Part shown: piece by piece, positions 1-15,366 of the stretch | How the letters are laid out: every line of letters begins with the position of its first letter | Numbering within the stretch: the first letter of the stretch is position 1 | Source of the DNA: Coenobita brevimanus | Taxonomy: Eukaryota; Arthropoda; Malacostraca; Decapoda; Coenobitidae | Assembly: GCA_032717465.1 (NCBI GenBank) | Contig: CM064655.1 | Location: forward strand, 21,657,559 to 21,721,558 | Length of the DNA: 64,000 nucleotides | Reading direction: 5' to 3' | The notes under the pieces: generated by a model | What the model was told of the DNA's origin: nothing | Databases searched by the model: none | Seen by the model: only the letters and a program-made list of their open reading frames with translations | Made by a program: the position numbers and the translations under genes

Positions 1-1
1 T

Positions 2-1554
2 GGAATTCTGCCAATTGTTTTGAAAAAGTGTTCCCCTGAACTTGCCTCCGTTCTAGCTAAATTATTCAGACTATGTATACGTACTTCTTTATTCCCAAAT
101 TCATGGAAAGAGGTCAATATCCACCCAATTCCGAAGAAAGGAAGTTCGTCTGACCCCCTCGATTACACACCAATAGCTGTCACATCTTCTCTTGGTAAGG
201 TATTTGAAACATTAATTAACAAGCAATTTGTTAAACATCTTGAGTCCAACAACTTAATTAGTGATAGACAATATGGTTTTCGCCACGAAAGATCCACCAT
301 TGGCATACTCAATCTCCTAACTCATACCATCCATCAATCAATTGATCTACATGGAGAAACTCATGCAGTAGCTCTAGATATTTCTAAAGCTTTCGACAGA
401 GTATGGCACCGTTCCCTGCTGTCCAAACTCCCTTGCTATGGACTAACGTCTTTTGTTCCTTTGATTTCTTCATATCTTAGTGACAGGAAAATAAGAGTAA
501 AAGTAGATGATGTATATTCTAATTTTCACTCAATTAACGCCGGCGTGCCACAGGGATCAGTTCTGGCGCCAACCCTATTTCTGGTTCAAATTAATGATCT
601 CTTATCTGTCACCCACAATCCCATTCACTCATATGCAGATGACTCAACACTACATAGTTCATTCACACTCAGACACCCATTTACAAAGTCTAATATCTCT
701 ACCTCTCAACTCAGTACAGCCATCTCCATAAATCAAGACCTATCTACGATCAGTGAATGGGGACAAAACAACCTTGTCTCTTTTAATGCTAGCAAAACTA
801 AATATATACAGTTTACTAATAGACAGATATTGCCAGATTCGTACATTACCTTCAGTGCTACTAATATTCCCGTCTCCAAAAGTATTGAAATTCTTGGCAT
901 CTCACTTAACAGTGCCCTCAGCTGGGCCTCTCATGTCAGATCACTTGCTAAATCCGCCTCAAAGAAACTTGGATTATTGTACAGAGTCCGTAACTTCTTC
1001 GCTGATGAGCAGTTAGCTATAATTTATAAGAGTCATGTGCGCTCTCAGCTTGAATATTGCTCACCCTTGTGGAATGGTTGTGGAGAGGTTGCATTAAGAC
1101 AACTAGACAAAATTCAGAATAAAGCTGTTAGAATCATTAACAACCCTGCCATTACAAATAAACTACCTCCCCTGCAAGTAAGAAGGAATGTTGCTTCCCT
1201 TGCATTATTTTACAGATATTTTTTTTGGCAAATGCTCATAAGAAGTTGCGTCCATGGTGCCACCTCTTCATGCCTTCCCTCGTGCTACACGGGCATCTGG
1301 TAGCACTCATGACTGGAATGTCACTCAGCCATATTGCAGAACTTCTGCCTATCAGAATTCTTTCATTCCCCGAACTGCGTCTCTCTGGAACTCTCTTCCC
1401 CAGAGTTGTTTCCCTCCAAATTTCAACCCACAGCTGTTCAAGTCTAACTGTTACAGATGTTTTATGAACAGAGGACACCAGTAATCTGATGAATGGATTA
1501 TTTTTTTTTATTCATTTGTTTTTCCTTCCTCCGTTCTGTTATTAAAAAAAAAAA
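2..1554 (+). pseudogene. Non-LTR retrotransposon (LINE) reverse transcriptase, 3' part, broken; cut by window start
   Basis: The main reading frame is open from the first bases, so the element begins upstream of the window. It encodes a LINE reverse transcriptase: fingers motif with IPKKG, palm motif with ALDISKAFDRVWH, GVPQGSVLAPTLF, and the catalytic YADD box at 632-643, then the thumb region with SQLEYCSPLWNG. The enzyme would copy element RNA at a nicked chromosomal target. The frame is lost at an eight-T run (1219-1226): the C-terminal part, with SLWNSLPQSCFP, continues in another frame to 1484, and that frame also holds a TAA at 1239-1241. An A run at 1543-1554 is probably the 3' tail. 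Motifs resemble the Jockey/CR1-type group, but the exact clade is not decided. It is a diverged relative of the copy at 33.5-36.8 kb, sharing NPIHSYADDSTLH. Not functional as it stands. Confidence 0.9.
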
Positions 1555-1726
1555 ATCAAAATATTCCAATTTCGAGGCAGTAAGAATAAACGGAAAAGGA
1601 CCTGAGAATTTTTAAACCAGTGTCAAAATCGAACAATAAAATACATGAATAGATATGGAGGCAACAAAAAGGAAGGAAATTTTGGAAAGAGTGCGAAAAA
1701 CGACATCAATTTACACCTGATTATTT

Positions 1727-1786
<60 letters not shown>

Positions 1787-2341
1787 CAGGGAAGAGGAAA
1801 AATTTCAGACGAAGACGCATTACAAGTCCTAAACATTTAAACGCTCCACCGAGGAACAGGACATTTGTAAAAAGTGCGAAATCGGACAATAATTTACACC
1901 TCGTAAAGATTTAAACTGGGAGAAAAGAAGCTGAAACTTTAGAAGCAGTCCGGCAATGCGACAGTGCCTGAAACTCTGATGAATAAATAAATACATATAT
2001 AAACGATGAATTACAGAAAATTTAAAAACCAACCCGAGAATCCAGCACTTTCAAGGTATTTAAAAAAATATATACTTAAGGGGTACAGGGTAGGCTGCCG
2101 TAGTTAACATCATTTAAAAGTGCGATTTGACTGTCTTCCCTGGCATTTTACGATACAAAATCCCCAAGACGCCTCTAGGGGATTCGAAACGTTGCGCGAG
2201 ATACATGGCCTTTGCTCAGATACGGATAAAAAATAAAATAAAATAAAAAAAGTCAGGCTGGAATCTTGCTGACCATTCTCCATGTCGTAAAATATTTTCC
2301 TGTGAACTGTTTCGTTATTTTCAGCGCTCCATTTACTTTAG
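1555..2341. other. Non-coding stretch with an (AC)n microsatellite
   Basis: No gene or mobile element is recognised here. A perfect (AC)n tract runs from about 1729 to 1785. The rest is AT-rich and of mixed sequence. Confidence 0.6.
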
Positions 2342-2342
2342 C

Positions 2343-2383
<41 letters not shown>

Positions 2384-2476
2384 CAGAGGGGGGGGGGTGC
2401 GTGGTGAACCCTTAGGAGGAGTAGCACCATCAGCACTTTCCTGAGCTCCTTCGAGGCGTAAAGTGCTGTGTTGCTC

Positions 2477-2516
<40 letters not shown>
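2342..2516. repeat. Two (GA)n microsatellites with a short spacer
   Basis: (GA)n lies at 2343-2367, followed by imperfect GACAGA units and a G run, and again at 2482-2516. Long reading frames across here are artefacts of the dinucleotide repeat. Confidence 0.9.
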
Positions 2517-2519
<3 letters not shown>

Positions 2520-2722
2520 AAATTACCTCTCTCTCTCTCTCCATCACTACCCGGTATGGTGATGGAGCCAATTATCTTAAACGACTGGGGGATCATAACA
2601 GGAGGAAGACGAGAGAGGTAAAAGTTTGATGTTCTTCTCTTACACTTTTTCATAGTCCACAGTGTTGCATCTTGCACGTACTTTGTACTTCATTGCAGCA
2701 TAAACGTCATATCATAATCCTC

Positions 2723-2971
2723 GTTTGCGTCGTTTTAATCGTTTTCGCGTTCTTCCTTGTATCATCATCATCATCATCATAAAATCGTCATAATCGTCGT
2801 CTGCGTCATTTTTATCGTTTTCGCGTTCTTCGTTGTATCATCATCATCGCTATCATCATCATCATCATCATCATCATCATAAAATCGTCATAATCGTCGT
2901 CTTCAGCATTGGTATCAATTGCGTTTTCATCATCGTCATCATCATCGCCATCACCGTTATCATCAAATCCT
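2723..2971. repeat. (ATC)n tracts inside a tandemly duplicated ~90-bp segment
   Basis: A segment containing ATCGTTTTCGCGTTCTTC followed by (ATC)n and AAAATCGTCATAATCGTCGT occurs twice in a row, at about 2723-2797 and 2798-2904. The ATC run is longer in the second copy. Further ATC/GTC triplets continue to about 2971. Confidence 0.8.
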
Positions 2972-3331
2972 ATTTCCCACTGTCATCGATGGGGAGAGTA
3001 TGTTTCATCAACAAGAAAAAAAATCCACAGCCTCCATTATTCAACATACTTCACAGTTCATCACAGTATTGCACATCCACATCCCCCACTGACACACTCC
3101 ACATCCCTCACACTCTCCTTTCACATTGTAGTATCCATAACCTCACACACTTGACACACTTCCCTACTTCACATTCTTCCCTACTCCACATCTCTCATAC
3201 TCCACACCATCATCAAATCCAAAGCACTCCACTCTCCACTTTGTACTAACTCCACATACTTCACATTCCATAGCATTATAAAGCTTACTTTCTCCCACAC
3301 TTCACATTGCAACATCTCCACGGTCCTTAAA

Positions 3332-5459
<2,128 letters not shown>

Positions 5460-5491
<32 letters not shown>
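5460..5491. repeat. (GA)n microsatellite
   Basis: About 16 perfect GA units. A degraded TTAACCCTTCCAGTACC arm, like the end of the TTAA palindrome family, follows at about 5524. Confidence 0.95.
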
Positions 5492-5494
<3 letters not shown>

Positions 5495-5966
5495 TGTTGT
5501 GAAAGGGTCATTGAAGGCTACATTTAACCCTTCCAGTACCAAAAATTTCCCTAAACCCAAGATCGTGGTAATAGAGGATTGTAACATTTTTTTCCGATAG
5601 ATAAATCAACACGCGGTTAAATATCATCAAGATTAACCTTATTTCATCGTATTCTTCACGTTCTAATTCACTCTGGTTTGTTTGTGAAGGGTTGGTATGT
5701 GCATGAATCAAGATACAAGGATGAACGAATATTCTTGAACACAGACTCAAGAAATTTTATGTAACTCGGTCCCAGGTCTTGCTTGCGAGGGACTGCTTTA
5801 GTCTCTGGTCTTATTGGTGGGTCTTATCTCGGGATGACTCGTTCCCTGATAGATTATCGGGTCTGTCTTTTTATCGATTTTACTGTCTTTCGAGGTGGGA
5901 ATTTTGGTGTGTGGTTTGGTGCGACTTTTTACGCTTTCCTGTGTAAAGAAAATATATATATACGAG

Positions 5967-6086
<120 letters not shown>

Positions 6087-6119
6087 CACTCCCAAATCAA
6101 CCCTGTTCACACTATAATA

Positions 6120-6900
6120 GTCTGATTCACAGTTGTCACAAAAACCTCTCAACATCTGTCACCCACACACCTGTCATATCCATACCAGTCGTCTCTACAC
6201 CTGTCACTCCCACGCGTATCAATTTCACAATTGTCATTTCCACACCTAGCGTTCCACGCGTTTTCCATCCACTAATTCTCATTCCACATCAGTTCATTAA
6301 ATCCATACCATTAACTTAAGCTTCACACGTTTCCCTTCGTGAACTTCACACGTGTCTCCTCACCTCCACAACTGTCTCCACTCTTCAACTCCACATTTAT
6401 CACCACAACTCCACGTCATTTTCCTACTCACCATATTTCCACATCTCACCCAACAGCTGTACTCCTATGCCTGCTCCTCAATTTCATACATTTTTCCATC
6501 TCATCTCTACACCTGCCATCTCCATAACTCAACACCTGTTTTACCTTCCACTTCACATCCACACCTCTCACCCTTGCAGTTCCACACCTATCACCTCACA
6601 ATTACACATCTGTCACCCTACCCCTACAATTCCACATCTGTCAGCTCCACACTTCCCTTCCCTCACACCACACCCTTCCTCACCCACACAGCCCACCACT
6701 TTTAAGCCGGATAATCCTCTTAGGGCCCCTTTCACAGGTGCCATTTATCCCCTCTCAAACACTGATCCCTCTCCCTTTCCCCTCTCAATTTTTCTCAACC
6801 CCCCACCACTTCCCTCTCGAAACAATCGCGTCCGTCTCCCTCCCCTCCTCTTCCCTCTCCTCACCTCAACTCCAGTCTCCTTTCTTGCCTAGTCTCAGGC
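6120..6900. repeat. Degenerate minisatellite (CCACACCTGTCA-type units) passing into a pyrimidine-rich tract
   Basis: From about 6120 to 6670 the sequence is built from imperfect ~20-bp units around CCACACCTGTCATYTCCACA. From 6670 to 6900 it becomes a C/T-rich tract. Overlapping open frames rich in P, S, T, H and L follow from this composition and are not treated as genes. Confidence 0.7.
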
Positions 6901-7002
6901 ATCACAACCCCCTCACCTCTCTCAGAGACTGTCATCTTTTTTTTTTTTTTCCTTCTCTCAATCGCATCCTTTCAATCTCCTCAGTCCGTGATCTTCAGCG
7001 AA

Positions 7003-7003
7003 T

Positions 7004-7065
<62 letters not shown>
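7003..7065. repeat. (CT)n microsatellite
   Basis: About 31 perfect CT units. Confidence 0.97.
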
Positions 7066-7068
<3 letters not shown>

Positions 7069-7188
7069 ACCTTATCTAATGAGTAATAATTCACCCAGGC
7101 ATTATTATCATGAGAGGATTTTTAGGTTTTTCCTTCTTTCGTGTCCTTTGCTGGGTTGAAATTGCTGGCTATATCAGTAATAGCTGTA

Positions 7189-8788
<1,600 letters not shown>

Positions 8789-8940
8789 TTAACCTCTTCA
8801 GTATGGTGACGTCTTATCTAGTTTCCTCTTGTCTCAAGACGATTTCATTCAGCATAGGGAAGGGGATTTTTTTTTTTTTTTTATGTTGAAATGGTTAGAT
8901 ATAGCCATTTTTAATCCCTTCCCCAGTACAATTGATTAAA
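8789..8940 (+). repeat. TTAA-ended palindromic repeat, copy 1 (right arm truncated)
   Basis: It begins TTAACCTCTTCAGTATGGTGACG, continues to the core AAGACGATTTCATTCAGC (about 8838), then a T run, GGTTAG, the linker ATATAGCCATT and a second arm start TTAATCCCTTCCCCAGTAC. Order and linker match the better copies at 10.5 and 50.2 kb. It looks like a short non-coding element with TTAA/CCC termini, as in piggyBac-type MITEs. Confidence 0.6.
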
Positions 8941-8969
8941 AATGTTGAATATAATCGATTGATAGTAAT

Positions 8970-9328
<359 letters not shown>

Positions 9329-9377
<49 letters not shown>

Positions 9378-9475
9378 GCAAAAGAAACCAGGAAACAAAA
9401 AAGAAAAAAAAAAACGGTGACTTCCAACAACTGAGTCAACAGATGGTGTAATACAAAGCCCGATTTCAAAGGAAC

Positions 9476-9533
<58 letters not shown>
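9329..9533. repeat. (AC)n tail of the SINE and a nearby (GA)n tract
   Basis: (AC)n at 9329-9375 follows the SINE 3' end. After about 110 bp of mixed sequence, (GA)n runs at 9487-9533 with an AGAAAGAG interruption just before it. Confidence 0.9.
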
Positions 9534-9537
<4 letters not shown>

Positions 9538-9737
9538 TTACCTTATCAAAACTCAACGAGAGAACTCAAATATACCCCTTTGTAATTAGTACATAAAGTA
9601 CACCTAAGCACAGGTAGTAGTGTAATAAAAAGCACATTATTCGGACAGTTTATTGCAACAAGAGGCTGTAGTCTCGTGGTCTTAGGAGACTCTGTAGTGC
9701 TTTCTCGTGGGTTAGGAGACTATAGTTAACGTATTGA
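9534..9737. other. Short non-coding spacer with an imperfect tandem duplication
   Basis: TCTCGTGGTCTTAGGAGACT at about 9671 is echoed by TCTCGTGGGTTAGGAGACT at about 9704. Nothing else is recognised. Confidence 0.5.
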
Positions 9738-10076
9738 GGGAGGCGGTAGCTCAGTTGGTATAGAGTTGGCCTACAGTCCTAACGGACCCGGGTTCAAATC
9801 CCGCTGGGGGCAAGGAACAGTTTAGGATTTGAATTCAGGAAAATCAGACTTTACTCATTTACCAGAAGACCCGCCGACATGTCGTAAAAATACCCCCGCT
9901 AATATCAATACACCAGTCCTGTATGAGACAGCCCTAGCATGTATTCAGTATGGACGGTGGGTGTTAGCGCCGCAGTGGTGATATGTAGAAGTGTACGGTA
10001 CGTAGGAGGACTACTGGGCCTTGAAAGCAGGCTATGAAGCCTATGCCCAGAGTCGGTCACTTAAAAAAAAAAAAAA
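9738..10076 (+). mobile_element. tRNA-Cys-like SINE, copy 1
   Basis: The 5' part resembles a tRNA: A box TAGCTCAGTTGG at 9747-9758 and B box GGTTCAAATCC at 9791-9801. The anticodon region reads CTACAGT here and CTGCAGT (anticodon GCA, cysteine) in the copy at 21.1 kb. The body contains GGAACAGTTT, TTTACCAGAAGACCCGC, AAAATACCCCCGCTAAT, ACACCAGTCCTGTATGAGAC, GGACGGTGGGTGTTAG and AGGAGGACTACTGGGCC, and ends GCCCAGAGTCGG followed by an A run at 10063-10076. The second copy shares all these blocks, which establishes a dispersed family. Confidence 0.88.
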
Positions 10077-10083
10077 TCCGTAT

Positions 10084-10455
10084 TTTTAGCACTTTGTTAT
10101 GAAACTATGAAGGGTCTAGTGCATTCTTTTAGCTTAGTTTTTCTAGCACAGTCTCATAGGCTTAGAAAGAATTTAAGAATATTTTCACTGGCTTAATAGG
10201 CTTTCTAGTAATATTATTTTGACTTACGATTTATAACACGGTTCCATAGACTTAAAAATGTATACAGCATATTAATTTTGTACTGGCTTTGGACGCTTTC
10301 TGCTTCATTCTTTTGGCTTTAAATGATTTGTGACAGATTTTTAAGGATTACAAGGATTTCTAGCACAGTTTTGCGAGCTTAGGAGGCCTTCTAGTACATT
10401 TTTGTCACATGGGGATTCCTAGCATGTTTTCGATAATTTTGCTGGTTTCCTAATA
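10084..10455. repeat. Degenerate AT-rich tandem repeat
   Basis: Units of about 35-60 bp recur with TTCTAGCACAGTTTT, ATAGGCTTA and similar blocks (for example 10141, 10203, 10369, 10391). Divergence is high, so the period is only approximate. Confidence 0.55.
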
Positions 10456-10482
10456 CCTCGATACACATTCCCGTAAATGCCA

Positions 10483-10680
10483 TTAATTCTTTCGACCCGA
10501 GGACATCTCATGTAGTAACTTCTTCGTGCCACCCGACAGTTTTATTAAGATTTAGGGGAGGCCACTTGTAATGAAGAGGTTAAGAAATGTAATATCTAAC
10601 CCACCCAGTTCCAATAGCTACCCAAGACTAAATAAAATCGTTTGGAGACGCAAGAAGGAAACACAGACTGAGGGGGTTAA
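10483..10680. repeat. TTAA-ended palindromic repeat, copy 2 (both arms)
   Basis: The left unit runs TTAA (10483-10486) to TTAA (10580-10583) with core CCCGACAGTTTTATTAAG. After a 12-bp linker the right unit runs from CTAACCC (10596) to GGGGGTTAA (10680) with the reverse core AATAAAATCGTTTGG near 10631. The two cores are inverted relative to each other, as in the copy at 50.2 kb. Non-coding, with TTAA/CCC...GGG/TTAA termini. Confidence 0.65.
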
Positions 10681-10804
10681 TGATCCGCTTACTGTACAGT
10701 TATAGGGTACACAAGTCTCCCTGTACACTTCCTTCTAAGTCCAAGTGCTACAAACTTTAAAAATGTATGATATTAATATTAAAGATCAGACAGGTAAAAA
10801 ATAT

Positions 10805-10805
<1 letters not shown>

Positions 10806-10859
<54 letters not shown>
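10806..10859. repeat. (TC)n microsatellite
   Basis: About 26 perfect units. Confidence 0.97.
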
Positions 10860-10860
<1 letters not shown>

Positions 10861-11389
10861 AATGTAAGTCAGAACATATGCTATAGTTGTTTCACTTCAA
10901 CCTGGGCCAGGTTTCATCCTTTTTTAGCCTGTGTCACGTAGGTCACTGGCAGCAAAATACAATGCTGTGGCTCTATACTCTTTCCTTAGCAGCTCTTCGT
11001 AACAAGCCTCGTATTATAGTGTTAAAATATCGTTACAACTCAGTGCTCGAATTGGAGAGATGGCAGTTTTAGGGCAAGTTAGAGTAAAAGCTGTACAATT
11101 ACCCCTGCGTGGACCTACACACTTAAGTATATAATAATGGCAACATCTGAAATTGTGTTGTAGATACAGGGCCAAGGATTGGGGGGATGATGGAGGGTTG
11201 GTTGATCAGCACATAAATACCCAGGGACGATAATAATAGTTTAACGTGGATAACAAAAACCGTGGAACTCAGACATCTTCATCCTGCTGTTGATGGAGTT
11301 ACGAGGAAGCACTAAGAAGCCCCGGAGTGAGCAGAGAGCAAGTAGGTGGACTAACTCGCTTCTACGCCCCCCGGAACAAGTGTGGGATA
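10860..11389. other. Non-coding stretch, nothing recognised
   Basis: Mixed composition, no repeat or reading frame with recognisable content. Confidence 0.5.
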
Positions 11390-12431
11390 TTATAGTGGTG
11401 ATGACGAAGGCTGGGCTGGGGAAGGGGAGGGAATGTAGGGTGGGCCGGAGGAGGGTGGGGAAGATTTGAGGAAGGTGGTGAAAAGAGAGAGTGGAAGCTC
11501 TGTGGATGGAATGAGGGCAAAGAGAGAGGGAGGATTAAGGTGATGAGAGCAGAGGAGAAATGCAAGGGAACAATTAAAAGAAGAGGAAGGAAGAGTAGAG
11601 TAGGAGAAGAATGAGGATAAAGAGGTTAAAAGGAGGTAGGGAGAAGTTGGGATGGAATCAGAGTGTAGAGATTAGGGTAGTAAACAGGGTGAGAAGGTGA
11701 AAAAATTATTGAGGAGAAGAGGAGAGTAAGAGAGAGGGAAATGATGTGGAAACTTACGAAAGGGGGCAGGGGAGAGTTTAAGGTGTGGGGACCGAATGGG
11801 GGGGGGGGGAAGGCTGGAATGGACGAATGCAGAGATGACTATTAGAAAGAGACTGATTTTTAAGAGATAAGATTAGAGAGGAAAGAGATTGCATTTATGA
11901 AAGAGAATATTAAATGGAAAGGGGAGAGGTGTGAGGAGATAGGAGAGTGGAGAGTTTTGGGTGTGGGTGATATGAGAGCAAGGAGAGGGAGTAAGTAAAG
12001 GAGGTGTAATGAGAGGAAAAGATAATGGTAGAGAAGTCTGTGAACGAGAAAAGGAGAAAGCTTTTATACAGAAGTGGAAAGACGGAGAAAAAAGATATAT
12101 AGGATGAGGAGAATAAGGGAAATGGTGGAAGCAAACCAAAGGGGCGAAAAAGGATTAAAGGAGAGAAATCAAGAGGAATAAAAAGTGAGGGAGGATAAAC
12201 CAGGAGGAATAAAGAGTGGGGAAGGAAAGAAACCACGAGGAGCATTGAGTGAGGAAGGAGAGAAACCAAAAAGAATAATGAATGAAGAAGAGAAACCAAG
12301 AGGAAAAAAGAATGAGGATGGAGAGAAACAAGGAGGAGTAAAGAGTGAGGAAGGAGAGAAACCAAAAGGAATAATGAGAAACCAAAAGAACGAAAAAGGG
12401 AGAAAAGAGAGAAATTAAAAGGGACACTGGG

Positions 12432-12480
<49 letters not shown>
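11390..12480. repeat. Kilobase-long purine-rich domain with an internal 33-bp minisatellite and (GA)n end
   Basis: The plus strand is strongly A/G-biased for about 1.1 kb. At 12179-12392 it contains imperfect ~33-bp units around GAGAAACCAAGAGGA and GAGTGAGGAAG. Because 33 is a multiple of three, the plus-strand frame at 12185-12418 carries an 11-residue repeat (GEKPxG...EE), which I read as a by-product. A perfect (GA)n tract closes the domain at 12433-12479. Composition could favour triplex-type DNA, which is inference. Confidence 0.75.
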
Positions 12481-12481
<1 letters not shown>

Positions 12482-12564
12482 AATGGCGATGGGGAAGAGA
12501 AAAACGAGTAGACGGGCAAATAAAGTTTGAAGGGGAAGGGAACAGATGAAAGATAATGGGGACC

Positions 12565-12640
12565 GACCATCCATCAGTCCATCCATCCATCAATCCAACC
12601 AACCAACCAACCAACCAACCATCCATCCTTCCTTCCTTTC
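12565..12640. repeat. Tetranucleotide repeats (ATCC)n / (AACC)n / (TTCC)n
   Basis: CCATCCATC units pass into about six AACC units and then TTCC units; similar CATC words persist to about 12790. Confidence 0.85.
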
Positions 12641-13352
12641 TACCACCCATTCACCAGGCCACCGATAAATTCAACTAGCTATCCATTTGTATATCTATTT
12701 TCTCTCTCTCTTTCCATTCAGCAATCTACCTCACCCAAGCCATGCATCTATCCATCTACTTTATCTTGTTATCCATCCATCAGCCTACCCCAACCATCTC
12801 ATGCTTTAGAGACCATTTGTAGTGACGGGCTTAGTAACTGTTTTCAATATCCCTTTCACAGCCCAGTTTCTTTCTCTGTGTTGAATAAGATCACCTGATG
12901 GCAGCAAGATTGAGAAAAAAATGTCATAGTACAGAAGGGGTTAAAATGACAGGTCGCGTGAAACTAATAATGTTATCGCGTGATTCAAATAACATACAAC
13001 ATCCTGCGTGAATTATCTCAGGTTATATCAGTACTTCCCTGGAATTGAACCTGAGGTCGTCGGATGATTGATCAGGTTCTGAAAATCAGGTTCTGAAAAG
13101 CTGCTTCAGTAAGGTTATCTGGATCCATCAAGTCATGCTACTGTTCCTGCCCAAACCCTGCCATTACGATAACTCTATACTGACTAGCGAATGTAGAATA
13201 GCAGAATATTGAATTTAATAATATAATGCAGTATATTAGGCCTTAATTTACATCACAAATTGCCACTGATATTAAACAGTGAAGTGAAATACAAGCCGAT
13301 GTTTCAACTGCTTCGCAAACCTGAGATGCTTTTATTGTGGTAATGCATAATT
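12641..13352. other. Non-coding stretch with one degraded TTAA-type arm
   Basis: ATAGTACAGAAGGGGTTAA at about 12926-12944 matches the closing arm of the TTAA palindrome family. The remainder holds no recognised gene. Confidence 0.45.
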
Positions 13353-13665
13353 GTGTTGGCCTTATAATTGTAGTTACATTTTGTTAATGCAATTGTTACA
13401 TAATTGTGATGGCCTTATAACTGTAGTTAAAGTTACATAAAAGTTACATCTTGTTAATGCAACTGTTACATAATTGTTACATATTGTTTGTAGTTACATA
13501 ATTGTGGTTAAAGTTACATAAAAGTTACATCTTGTTAATGCAACTGTTACATAATTGTTACATATTGTTTGTGGTTACATAATTGTAGCAAGTGTAACAT
13601 AATGCAATGGCTTGTCGTTACATAATTGCTACATATCGTCTGTAGTTACATAATTGTAATAATTG
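13353..13665. repeat. AT-rich tandem array with GTTACATAATTGT units
   Basis: GTTACATAATTGT recurs many times within a larger unit of about 87 bp (AAAGTTACATAAAAGTTACATCTTGTTAATGC... seen at about 13428 and 13514). The array ends about 50 bp before the LTR retrotransposon. Confidence 0.85.
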
Positions 13666-13712
13666 CAGTCCTGACATTGAATCCGGTCATGCTGCGGTCG
13701 ATGATATGATGG

Positions 13713-14158
13713 TGTCAGGGGTTTTTAAAATATCACGGTAATTTTGATATATAAATGCTTTGTATCACCCAGGGGGTGGGAGTTTGAAGAAACTGATACT
13801 CTGTGGAGCTTGGGATGCTAGCTGACCTCTCTTCACTTCTGAGCACAGGACCTCTCTCCGTCAAAGCCACCACTAGACTGAATTCAAATAATGTACAGGC
13901 AGGACGCACAAGCTACCAGAAGGCGTGGCTAACGGTTTAGGCAAGCAGAGGTGAACGATAAAGAAACAATAGTATCGCTCAGTAGCGCACTTAGTGACGT
14001 GCATCAAATCGGTCACCCCTGAAAACGGTGACGAATGATTTGAAAAGTATACCCCGAAATGGAGAGAGAAACGGTTAACTGAGCGATACACAGTGAGCTT
14101 TCCACTAATAGTTCGTGGCTTCTCACAAAAAGGAAATGTCGCGAATTGATTCGTGACA
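13713..14158 (-). repeat. 3' LTR (left copy) of the 4.9-kb element
   Basis: 446 bp, TGTCA...TGACA. By eye it is identical to the right LTR apart from one deleted base after TGTCA and one substitution in TTTTTA(A/T)AATAT. The interior bases next to it, read on the minus strand, are ATGGGGCGTAA, which could include a short polypurine tract. A purine run GAAGGAAGAAAGA lies about 20 bp further in. Confidence 0.95.
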
Positions 14159-14518
14159 TTACGCCCCATGAAAATTAAATCTTTCTTCCTTCAGAAGAAT
14201 GATTTCGATATACATACATATAAATCCTAACTCAGTCACACAAGATTCACACTGTGGTGTGTGTGCTATCCTGCTACAGGAGAAAATCGCAGTCGCCAGT
14301 GAGTGAAAAAACCTCGTATTTACGTTAATAGAAGCAAGCTTGAGGGAAAAACTCCGTGACGACGGTGAAAATCCTGTACTCAGGTCAAACTGAGCGAAAA
14401 TTCGCTACATTTACACTGACAACTAATTGTTGTGTAGCGTGGTGTATGTAATACACGGTGTAGGTGTGACAGTTGTAGTGTAACTGTACCTACGTGTAAA
14501 ATGACACAATAAATAATA

Positions 14519-14692
14519 TGGTGACGACGAAGGCAGAGGAGAAGAGGCGGCAGCGTGCGGCAGACGATCAGCTGGCCCGCACAGCAAAACTGCTACACCC
14601 ATTGCTGAACCTACAAAACCAATTGAGGTGGAGCATCAAAAGTGTCAATGGGACAAAATTTTATTATGTTACAATTACTCTCTCTGCCTAGC
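14519..14692 (+). CDS. Short plus-strand ORF inside the LTR element, antisense to it (unassigned)
   Basis: A frame of about 57 codons starts at ATG 14519 and ends at TAG 14690-14692. The first half is GC-rich and would encode a charged, helix-prone stretch (MVTTKAEEKRRQRAADDQ, then LARTAKLLHPLLNLQNQ). It lies between the tandem array and the 3' LTR, a place where some LTR elements carry extra or captured sequence. I recognise no family. It may be chance, an exon fragment picked up by the element, or a piece of an antisense transcript. Confidence 0.2.
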
Positions 14693-14751
14693 AGTCAGTG
14701 CTACGACGTACATTCGAGGTCGCCATTAATTATAGCACACGATTATTGTCG

Positions 14752-15366
14752 GCAAGTTGAGAATCCCTGTGCAAACTCGGGTCTTCCATAGCCTCGAACT
14801 GCACACGGGTCCTCAACCTGTGCCTTAACCTACAGTACTTATATTAATATCGGGGAGCTGAGAATCCTTGTGCAAACTTGGGTCTTCCATAGCCTCAAGT
14901 CGCCTCTGTGGAGTTCTCACCCCCCCCTTAATCTACAATACAATACTTATATTAGTACCGGGAAGCTGAGAATCCTTGTGCAAACTTGGGTCTTCCATAG
15001 CCTCAAGTCGCCTCTGCGGAGTTCTCTCTCGAACTTCCCCCTTAACCTACAGTACAATACTTATATTAGTACCAGGAAGCTGAGAATCCTTGTGCAAACT
15101 TGGGTCTTCCATAGCCTCAAGTCGCCTCTGCGGAGTTCTCTCTCGAACTTCCCCCTTAACCTACAATACTTATATTAGTATCGGGAAGCTGAGAATCCTT
15201 GTGCAAACTTGGGTCTTCCATAGCCTCAAGTCGCCTCTGCGGAGTTCTCTCTCGAACTTCCCCCTTAACCTACAGTACTTCTATTAGTACCGGAAAGCTG
15301 AGAATCCTTATGCAAACTTGGGTCTTCCATAGCCTCAAGTCGCCTCTCAACTTCCCCCTTAACTTA
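14752..15366. repeat. Tandem array, ~109-bp unit, six copies, inside the LTR element
   Basis: The word TGAGAATCC starts units at 14758, 14859, 14967, 15081, 15190 and 15299, so spacings are 101, 108, 114, 109 and 109 bp. Each unit contains GCAAACTTGGGTCTTCCAT, AGCCTCAAGTCGCCTCTG and CTTATATTAGTA. The first unit is the most diverged and the last is truncated by a deletion. The array takes the place where the rest of integrase, reverse transcriptase and RNase H would be expected. Confidence 0.95.

Noticed and set aside
13873..14169. 98-codon frame in the left LTR
   Set aside because: It lies inside a regulatory LTR, recurs only because the LTR is duplicated, and shows no known domain.
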